A stretch of 64,000 nucleotides of DNA from Monoplex corrugatus (taxonomy: Eukaryota > Mollusca > Gastropoda > Littorinimorpha > Ranellidae), in the NCBI GenBank assembly GCA_030674185.1, contig JAPXFY010000015.1:25046005-25110004 (forward strand), written 5' to 3'. A program made the translations under genes and the position numbers. This document shows, in pieces, positions 55,771 through 64,000 of this stretch. Each line of letters opens with the position of its first letter. Within the stretch, counting starts at the first letter, position 1. A model generated the notes under the pieces. That model searched no databases and was not told the DNA's origin. It worked only from the letters and a program-made list of their open reading frames with translations.

Positions 55771-55875
55771 GTAATATTTACATACATACATGCGGAAGTG
55801 TTGCAAGTAATTGGAATCTATTAATAACCTACACTAGAGAAGAACAAGAATGAAAGGCGTAAGAAGAGTGAGAGA

Positions 55876-55960
55876 AGAGAGAGAGAGAGAGAGGAGTGTG
55901 TGTGTGTGTGTGTGGAGAGAGAGAGAGAGAAGAGAGAGAGGAGAGAGAGAGAGAGGAAGG
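55876..55960. repeat. (GA)n-(GT)n-(GA)n tract
   Basis: GA and GT repeats alternating over 85 bp. Confidence 0.9.
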
Positions 55961-56039
55961 CACAATTGCAAACTAGTCATTGTGGTGGGTGCGTTTTTAT
56001 TTGACCCTCTGTGTCCGCCAACCGTTTAACGAACTGTTA

Positions 56040-57640
56040 ACATATCATTGCAATACACTCCATATAATCCACATATTTCGTCACACACACGCTTTCTACA
56101 GTCCACATGATATTTAATGACACACACTCCATACAATCCACATGATATTTTGTCGGACTGTATAAATCCACATGTTTTATCATACACACACCATACAGCC
56201 CACATGACATTGCATCACATACACTACATACAAACCACTTATCTTATACATGCTCCATACAACCCATGTAATATTTCATCAAACACTCTATATAATCCAT
56301 ATCATATTTCATCACACACTATATAATCGACATATTTCATTACACTCCATACAATCCACATATTTCATTACACACTCCATACAATCTACAGGATATTTCA
56401 CCACACACTCCATACAATCCACAAGATATTTCATCACACACTCCGTACAATCCACACATTTAATCATACATTCCGTACAGTCAGCATATTTCATCACACA
56501 CTCTACATAATCCACATATTTCATTACACTTCATACAATCCACATACTTCATCACACACTATAAAATCCACACATTTCATTACACTCCATACAATCCACA
56601 TATTTCATCACACACTCCGTACAATCCACAAATTTTATCACACTCCATACAATCCACATTTCATCACACCTCCATACAATCCACCTGTTTCATCATACAC
56701 TCCATACAATCCAGATATTTTATCACACACTCCATACAATCCACACATTTCATCACACACTCCATACAATCCACATATTTCATTACACTCCATACAATTC
56801 GCATATTTCATTCACACTTCATACAATCCATATGATATTTTATCACACACTACAATCCACATGTTTCATCACACTCCATACAATCCACATATTTCATCAC
56901 ACTCTCCATACCATCCAGATATTTCATGTCATGTAATCCACACGATCCACGACATTTCATCATTCACAGTACATAGAATCCACATGATATTTATCACACA
57001 CACTCCATGCAATCCACATGACATTTCATCACAGACAATCCACACAATCCACATATTTCGTCACACATACTCCTTACAATTCACATATTTATCATACACG
57101 CCGTATAGAATACACATAATATTTAATCACACACTCCATACAGTCCTCGTGATATTTATCATACACACTCCATACAATCCATATGATATTTCATCACACA
57201 CTCCATACAATCGCATATTTATCATACACACTCCATACATCCATATGTATTCATCACACACTCCATACAATCTGCATATTTATCATACACACTCCATACA
57301 ATCCATATGATATTCATCACACACTCCATACAATCTGCATATTTATCATACACACTCCATACAATCCGCATATTTATCACACACGCTCCATACAGTCCAC
57401 ATATTTATCATACACACTCCATACAATCCACATATTTAGCGTACACACTCCATACAATCCGCATATTTATCACACACGCTCCATACAGTCCACATATTTA
57501 TCATACACACTCCATACAATCCACATATTTAGCGTACACACTCCATACAATCCGCATGGTATCATACACACTCCATCAAATCCACGTGATATTCATCATA
57601 GACACTCCATACAATCCATATGATATTTCATCCCATACAG
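56040..57640. repeat. 30-bp satellite array, about 50 units
   Basis: Unit ATTTCATCACACACTCCATA followed by CAATCCACAT, with frequent small variants. Near the right end units are 31 bp, and a three-unit (93-bp) block is repeated (57368 and 57461). It abuts the 3' end of the inverted Rep-C copy 3. A short inverted outpost lies at 47260-47430. Confidence 0.95.
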
Positions 57641-58399
57641 GACCACAGTGGAAAAATCAACCACGGAAACCCCAACAGCCTCGCGTCATAATGCCCAGTT
57701 TCAATTTCTCTCCACTCTGTGGCTCTCACCACGCCGCTAACAATGACTATGTCCACATTTGTACATGTCTGCCAGGGATCATCTGTCACTACGTCATCAA
57801 CTCTATGATGTAAGCACTCCAAGGCATGTGCTCTGGTTTCCACCCCCCACAGAGTCACGATACAAGGGAGACAATTGATTTCAAGGGAAGTCACTCCATC
57901 GTGGACTCGTCATGCGCCTGATCGAAGTTGGTTATTAATTGCTGGAGTGCTTGAATGTGTGCTGGGATCATCACGTTGCTTAACAACAGAATGGCCTCTT
58001 GTGTTTATTTTCTCAACTCTTCAAGAGCTTGAGTGGTTGCAGGGGAGATATTAATCTGTTCTGTGTGTTGCTGGAGATTCAGAAAAGGAAAACGCTACGA
58101 TAGAGAAAACAATGTTTACTGAAAGTTACACGAGGGTACAAACTAGTACTTTACACTGAGATGCCTCAAAAGGAAAAGCTAAATGTTGCTCGAAAGATAT
58201 GATTTTATATCGAATTGAGTAGGATAGACTAGCTAAGGATCCACGCCAGTCGTTCTTAATACCAGTTATAACGCATTGCATGATAAGAGTGATCCATGGT
58301 ATATGAAAACAAAAACAAACAAAAAAACCCATCAAACTGGAATGTAGAGCTTTTTAAACCATGTGAGCAAACACTTGTGCGTGCGTTTGTGCGCGCGCG

Positions 58400-58478
<79 letters not shown>

Positions 58479-58545
58479 CCACACACACACACACACGGCA
58501 CACACACACACACACGGCACACACACACACGGCACACATGTATGT
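57640..58545 (-). repeat. Rep-C copy 3 (inverted), led by CA/GC repeats
   Basis: The reverse complement starts in (GT)n/(GC)n (58385-58540) and runs CATGCAATGCGTTATAACTG, GTAGCGTTTTCC, CAGCAATTAATAACCAACTTCG, CACGATGGAGTGACTTCCC, GACAGATGATCCCTGGCAGA and GTGGAGAGAAATTGAAAC. It lacks the LINE seen in copy 2 and so shows the empty site. Confidence 0.8.
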
Positions 58546-58549
58546 GCAC

Positions 58550-59480
58550 GCATGCACGAAAGAAACCAAAGAAAACAAGGACAACAAAAAGATTTCGAAA
58601 AAAAATCAAATCTTTCTCTGTGTTTGTCTCTCTTTCTTTTGTTCTCTTTCTCTCCCCCTCTTTCTCTCTCTCTGTCTCTCTGTTCATTAAGGAGACAGGT
58701 AAGCAAAACCAATTTGTATTGTTTGTTTTGATTCGTTCTTATACTCAGGTGAGTTTGTTTCTCAGTTTTCTCTCATACACAATCAACATCATTTAACAGC
58801 TTTGTGTTTGAGTAGTCAACCACCATTTGTTTTTTTAGCAGAGGAAAAAACACCAACCAGGGGACACAACTCTTTGAGGGCTCTGGCAGGCTACTGTCCC
58901 TTTTGGAAACCGGACCTTGAAACAACACACAACAGCAATGGTTTTCCATTCACTGGCATATTGTGCGAACAATGTCGCCGTGTCGTCCTGTTGACATTAG
59001 TGTATTGTGTGAACAATGGCCAAAGTGTCGTCATGTTGACTCAAAGATCCAGTGTTGTTTGAATAAGAAGACAACATGTCTGTCACGCCAAGCGTGGAAT
59101 GTAAAAGCCCTGAAAAGGACTAAATTACTGTGTGTCGTTTGGTTTGGCTTTGTTGTACCAAAAAATTCGATTGAATCTAATTTATGGTAGATAATGAGTT
59201 CAGTTTGGCCAGTTTTTTGCATGTTTCTGTTTGCTAGATATATAATTAGTTTCTCCTGATGTCTATTTTCCACGGAAACTGTGCCAGTTGGCTTCGATCA
59301 TTCAGTTCGGTGTTGCTTTTTTTTTTTTTAAAGTAGTAATTTCTTGTATTGCGTGTGATAACAAACAAAAAATTGCTTTGATTTATCTAAAAACATCAAC
59401 CGTGATGTGAATATTGAGCAGCACTAAAGTACTGACAAGACTAACATTTTTATAATTATTATGTATGTCAGTTGAAACAC
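58550..59480. other. unique sequence, nothing recognised
   Basis: A ~40-bp phrase (ATTGTGCGAACAATG...GTTGAC) is imperfectly duplicated at about 58960-59040. No gene recognised. Confidence 0.4.
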
Positions 59481-59568
59481 CTCTGTCTGTCTGTCGGTCT
59501 GTCTTTCGTTCTGTCCCTCTGTCTGTCTCTCTTTCTCTCTCGCTCGCTCGGTTTGCTCTCTCTCTCTC

Positions 59569-59815
59569 TCTGAGACGCTGTAGATTTCCGATTAGAAGGT
59601 CCTGGGTTCAATTCGCCCAGATATCTCCACCTGGTGGGTAAAGGGTGGAGATCTGTCTCATCTCTCAGGTCAACGTGTATGCGTATTTGTTGGTGCCTAA
59701 TCCCTTTACGTGTGTATACCATGCGGAATATGAATTATGCACCTTAAGGGTTCTGTAAGGATTGTCGGTGCCTGGCTTATAGAAACACGAAAACCTTTAG
59801 CGCGCAAGCCATATC
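59569..59815 (+). repeat. tRNA-derived SINE, copy 2 of family S1
   Basis: Head with AGATTTCCGATTAGAAGGTC and the B-box-like GGGTTCAATTCGCC, then CCACCTGGTGGGTAAAGGGT and TGGTGCCTAATCCC...TTACGTGTGTATACC. This tRNA head plus CTCTCAGGTCAACGTGTATG body resembles a SINE type I recall from gastropod sequences (recollection only). Confidence 0.65.
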
Positions 59816-59919
59816 AAGTTTGAGAAAATGGCTTTTATCTAAGAACATCTACCATTGGAAAATAAAATATCATCATCATCATCAATTACATGATCCTCCT
59901 CCTCCTTATCATCAACAAC

Positions 59920-59937
59920 ATCCTCTGTCTCTGTCTC

Positions 59938-60008
<71 letters not shown>

Positions 60009-60010
60009 CT
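59920..60010. repeat. (CTGT)n-(CT)n microsatellite
   Basis: CTGT repeats followed by pure CT to about 60004. Confidence 0.95.
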
Positions 60011-60014
60011 TGGT

Positions 60015-61025
60015 CTTGGTATCAACACGATCCACCCTCACTTGACCACCAAACTGCAAAACAGCCGGAAAGAAATAAAGAAAACGGCCACATCTGTAGT
60101 GGATGTGGCCTGATATATAGACAACGAACGAAAGAAAGAATACTGCTCTTTTGGCAGAATTGTTCCTTTGATGATGTATATTCTAGCGCTTCGTTCTTGC
60201 TAGTAAAGGGAAAAAAGTGGGTTCAGCCATATACTGGTACTCTGTCTTTGTAGGAAAGTTACTATGGTGATGATGGTGTGGATGCTTCCATAGGTAGTTG
60301 CTGATATTTACGGTTACATTAGGTGGAACTACTCATCAAAACTACACGTTGATACATAGATGATGGCACTTAAGGGCGGAGAGAGAGATGGACAACCTTG
60401 TTCGTGAAGTTCAGAACTCATAAATTACATAACAGAGGCTCAAATTTTGTCACAGAGGGGTGTGTGCACAGGCTTTTGAAATCAATCCCTTGTATTAGGG
60501 ATCGTTCATCACATGGAATTTGTAGTGTAGCGCATATGGAATCTGCGAACTATCTCTATTCCTTGTACAAAGGTATTCCTCGTCTTCAGCCTTTGTAGTC
60601 TTTTTAAGAGAGATGTATCACTAGTATCAGTATCACCTCTTTCTCCTCTGTCCTCTTTGCTCTACTGTCTGTATAGTACTCGTTTAATTAATCGGTAGAG
60701 TGAGAAAATCCTGTGTATGTTCCATCTGTCTGTTTGCAAACCTTGCGTCAGTATATACATATTCGTCAGCATCATTTCCTGTAAGTCTTCGTGTCTTTTT
60801 CTGTGTACGTACGTATGTGTGTGTGTACCTGCGTATGTATGCGCGACATAGTGTGCGCGCGTTTATATAGAAGTGTCTTATTGTACCATACATGGAAGAT
60901 GTTGTTGTATTCTTTTCATGCTGATATGATTGATTATGGTTGGCTCGTGTTTTTATCCATAACGTTTTTTGTAAAGCGCAAAACGCCCAGAAGCGTGCTT
61001 TCGGGTGTGGCGTTATAAATCTTCA
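60015..61025. other. mostly unique sequence
   Basis: GGCCACATC...GATGTGGCC hairpin at 60086-60110 and an AACGAACG block, shared with the 15130-15185 region. No gene recognised. Confidence 0.4.
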
Positions 61026-61029
61026 GTTT

Positions 61030-61548
61030 TCTTTTCCTCATTCTTGTCTTGTTCTTGTTCTTGTTCTTGTTGTCTTCTTCTTTTTCTTGTTCTTGTTCTT
61101 CTTCTTCTTCTTTTCTTCTTCTTCTTCTTTTCTTGTTCTTCTTCTTTTCTTCTTCTTCTTCTTCTTGTTCTTTCTTGTTCTGTTCTTCTTCTTCTTTCTT
61201 TTTCTTGTTCTTGTTCTTCTTCTTCTTCTTCTTGTTCTTTTCTTCTTCTTCTTTTCTTGTTCTTCTTGTTCTTGTTCTTGTCTTGTTCTTTCTTTTCTTC
61301 TTCTTCTTCTTCTTCTTCTTCTTCTTCTTCTTCTTCTTCTTCTTCTTCTTCTTCTTCTTCTTCTTCTTCTTCTTCTTCTTCTTCTTCTTCTCTTTCTTTC
61401 TTCTTCTCTTCTTCGTCTTCGTCGTCGTGTCGTGTCGTCGTCGTCGTCGTCGTCGTCGTCGTTCGTCTTCGTCGTCATCGTAGTAGCAGCAGTAGTAGCA
61501 GCAGCAGTAGTAGTAGTAATAGTTGTAGTAGTAGTAGTAGTAGTACAT
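61030..61548. repeat. (TTC)n/(TTCTTG)n expansion with (GTC)n and (GTA)n
   Basis: About 390 bp of C/T-only or nearly C/T-only triplets, pure (TTC)n from about 61296 to 61390, then (CGT)n and (AGT)n/(AGC)n. All open frames are homopolymeric artefacts. Confidence 0.95.
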
Positions 61549-61549
61549 T

Positions 61550-61925
61550 GAAATTGCTCGGTAGAAACAAGTTTATAAATGCTCCAAAACCTGCTGTTCT
61601 GTGTGTTTGTCTGTATCTCGTTTTTCTGTCTTCCCCCTCCCCTCCTTTAGTGTCCTTTCCAGGGAAGTAAGCATGTAATTGATCTGCACATGTAGTTACT
61701 AGCTCAGTGAAAATGATATTAGAGTATTCATTCAGCATGCTTAATATCATTCACACAGCTGCAGTCAGCCTGGCAAAAAAGTAGTGACTGATCACGGTAT
61801 AAGGTCACGGCCACGTGATGGTGCGGTTTGTGATGTGCTTAGTGATTGGCACATTAAGAATTGTTTCTCTTTTATTGGCGAGATATCGCTCTGCATCGAG
61901 TTCACGGCAATGTGTGCGAGTGCAG
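61550..61925. other. unique sequence, nothing recognised
   Basis: No gene or repeat family recognised. Confidence 0.4.
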
Positions 61926-61929
61926 AAGT

Positions 61930-61930
61930 G

Positions 61931-62004
<74 letters not shown>

Positions 62005-62108
62005 GTGGATATACACAGATACGCATAGATATACACAGGTATATAATATCGATAGATATAGATATATATGTACGTATGTGTGTGTGTGGTTGAGAGAGAG
62101 AGAGAGAA

Positions 62109-62177
<69 letters not shown>

Positions 62178-62200
62178 AGAAGAAGAAGAAGAAGAAGGGG
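61930..62200. repeat. (GT)n, TA/GATA-rich spacer, (GA)n-(GAA)n
   Basis: Pure (GT)n 61933-62005, ATAGATATA-type spacer, (GA)n 62093-62174, (GAA)n to 62196. Confidence 0.95.
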
Positions 62201-62256
62201 TGAAAGAGTTCTGCTGTGAAATAGTTGTGTGTGTTTGTATGTGTATAATATACGTC

Positions 62257-62808
62257 TTAACGCCCTATCGGTATAATTAGCCCTATTAGTGGTGTATTAT
62301 TTTTGAAAACGGCGCACACAACAACATTTGCGAAATCTAAAGCTTAACGTTTCAGTATATTGCTTCGGAAGATTGTACACAGTGAAAATTAAAATGTCAC
62401 GATTAATTAGAAATGCATATAATTAAAATGTCTTGGTACGATTTGGCCTCCCTATCCCGACCTACTTTTGGTTTCGTCTGCTTTTACAACGACCGGTGAT
62501 ACTTTTTTTTATTTTTTAAATTTTTTTTGGAGTCTTATTTCGATCTAACGTGCATCAAAGAAAATATCTTTTTTAGTTTATTCTATATGAACAAGTTTGT
62601 GATATTTCTAAAACGGAAGGAATGTACATAAAATATGTAATGGAATATATACATTTTTGCATGGCTGTGCACACTGGCTGACCACCGGTGCCAGAGACGA
62701 GATACATGTAACAGACGTGGTTGCCAGTGCTAAGTGCTCCTAGGGAAGAGTTGTTAGTCGGGATGTGTGGGATGGTAAACATCTGCTCCAATACCGATAG
62801 GGCGTTAA
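62257..62808. mobile_element. 552-bp TTAA-flanked element with 18-bp perfect inverted ends
   Basis: The left end TTAACGCCCTATCGGTAT (62257-62274) is the exact reverse complement of 62791-62808. TTAA is the outermost part on both sides, as in TTAA-specific transposons. Both flanks are GT-rich, so it inserted into a GT microsatellite. It has no ORF and is a MITE-type element, distinct from the smaller CCCTTTGACTCC family. Confidence 0.75.
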
Positions 62809-63015
62809 CATGCGTGCGTATGTTTGTGTGCGTGGGCATGTCTGTGTGCGTCCATGTGTATGTGTGTGTGTGCGCACGCGTGCGTACGTGCGTTCGTGCG
62901 TGCGTGTTTGTGTGTTGTGTGTGTGCGTGTGCGCATGCGTGCGTGCATGCGCGCGCGCGCGCGCGCGTGTGTCTGTTTGTGCGTGCGCGCGCGCGCGCGC
63001 GCGCGCGTTGTGTGT
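62809..63015. repeat. (GT)n/(GC)n tract with long (GC)n runs
   Basis: GTGC variants, then alternating (GC)n at about 62949-62968 and 62985-63007. Confidence 0.95.
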
Positions 63016-63204
63016 GATACAGTTCTGCTACGAACATGCTGTGACTGTATCTTGCGTACTATGGACTCAGATTCGCTACGTTTGACCATGCGACTCTGAA
63101 AGAAGACAAAAAGATAAAATAAAGTACAATGAAATGAAATAAAATAAACTACAATAAAATCAGATAAAATAAATAATAATAAAACAAAAAAAATAAAAGG
63201 AATT

Positions 63205-63405
63205 TGTTCGTGAAGCATAGTAGCTGGACAGCTTTGCAATATTTGCATCGCAACCATCTCGGCCAGTAATCATCTGATAGACTCCTTAGGCCTGCCCAAA
63301 CCTCTGTGCGCTGGCAAGATCTTGAAATAGACGGGAGAAACTTGATTTCACACCACCAGAATGATCGGAGCATTAAGATGGGTAGCAAACAGGCAAGTTT
63401 TGATT
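63205..63405 (-). repeat. SINE family S2, inverted copy
   Basis: The reverse complement reads CTGTTTGCTACCCATCTTAA, GATCATTCTGGTGGTGTG, CAAGATCTTGCCAGCGCACA and GTTTGGGCAGGCCTAAGGAG, the S2 order. Confidence 0.55.
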
Positions 63406-63855
63406 GTGTCTTTGATTTTGTTCCCAGCAGCAGCCTGTAACATCAAAGCTGTAGTAAAATGTTATGTGGGAGTTATTTTTCGCCATTGTTTACATGAACA
63501 GCGGCGTTCTGTGGAAACGGAGGTAAAGTCTTCCGATGGTAGAACATTGATGTCACCATTGATTGTCTGTCGGTTTATCAGGCACATAAGTACCATTGAT
63601 TATCTCTCAGTTTATTAGATATGGTCCCATATGCAATCCTTCACTTACATAGTAAAGAGCTCTAGAGCTTTAACTAAAGGTTCCATAGGTACATGTGCGT
63701 ATCATTACACAAGCAATTTCACAGAGCGTTCAGCTGTTATAGGCAAACAAACAAAAACATCATTTAATTACATAAAGCAATTGGCGCCAAATAGATAATG
63801 ATGAAGGAGGAGCCATTTTGATTAACCTTGCCACATTTCATTATTGTTAATCTTC
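63406..63855. other. unique AT-rich sequence
   Basis: No gene or repeat family recognised. Confidence 0.4.
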
Positions 63856-63859
63856 TTTT

Positions 63860-63985
63860 TCTTATTCTTCTCCTTTCTCCCTCTCCCTCTCCCTCACTCT
63901 TTCTCTCTCTGTCTGTCTGTCTCTCTCTCTGTCTCTCTCCGTCTCTCTCTCTCCCCCTCTCTCTCTCACTCCCTCCCTTCGTCAC
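63860..63985. repeat. (CT)n-rich tract
   Basis: CT-rich with CCCT and CTGT variants at the window edge. Confidence 0.9.
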
Positions 63986-64000
63986 CCACTCCATCCCCTT

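Noticed and set aside
56117..57813. Repetitive His/Thr/Ser/Ile-rich frames over the 30-bp satellite
   Set aside because: A 30-bp unit keeps frame by arithmetic, so the repeats translate indefinitely. Several frames are open at once, and stops and frame slips follow the unit-length changes.
60934..61670. Long lysine/glutamate-rich and serine/leucine-rich frames on both strands
   Set aside because: They follow directly from the (TTC)n/(GAA)n repeat and change nature exactly where the repeat unit changes.

Overview
The window looks like a repeat-saturated piece of an animal nuclear genome, most likely a lophotrochozoan and probably a gastropod mollusc. The grounds are: very many long (GT)n, (GA)n and compound microsatellites; tRNA-derived SINE heads with A- and B-box-like blocks; Tc1-type DD34E transposons; RTE-, CR1- and R2/NeSL-like non-LTR retrotransposons; no operon structure; and no long host reading frame. 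The phylum is an inference from style of repeats, not from a marker gene. A run of 100 N at 29939-30038 shows this is a scaffold with an assembly gap.

Layout. 1-25 kb: mostly unique AT-rich sequence broken by microsatellites, an RTE-like LINE 3' end (1961-2794, minus), several tRNA-derived SINEs, a 5S-rRNA-like fragment (11883-11943), small TTAA-flanked MITEs, a promoter-like motif cluster (16027-16190), a ~40-bp minisatellite (16490-16848) and two copies of a long SINE-like repeat (Rep-A). 25-34 kb: a ~7 kb satellite of 38-bp units, each resembling an intron 3' splice acceptor. Its left edge is interrupted by the 3' end of a Rep-A copy, itself interrupted by an apparently intact Tc1-like transposon (25399-27031). 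34-41 kb: MITEs, Rep-B, Rep-C and Rep-D copies, a LINE relic, a second Tc1-like transposon with a frameshift (38091-39608) and another Rep-A copy. 41-45.5 kb: an R2/NeSL-like retrotransposon (minus), almost full length, sitting head-to-tail with a 5'-truncated copy of itself. 45.5-58.5 kb: more Rep-B, Rep-C and Rep-D copies, a CR1-like LINE with an internal RT deletion nested in a Rep-C copy, and a 30-bp satellite (56040-57640). 58.5-64 kb: microsatellites, a ~500-bp (TTC)n tract and a 552-bp TTAA-flanked element inside a GT tract.

No host protein-coding gene could be identified with confidence. Two short segments (961-1119 minus; 11287-11369 plus) have the form of 3'-terminal exons and are listed as weak candidates. 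The window reads as intergenic or intronic sequence in which mobile elements repeatedly inserted into each other. Several nestings have an uninterrupted copy elsewhere in the window that supplies the empty site, so the order of events can be read directly.
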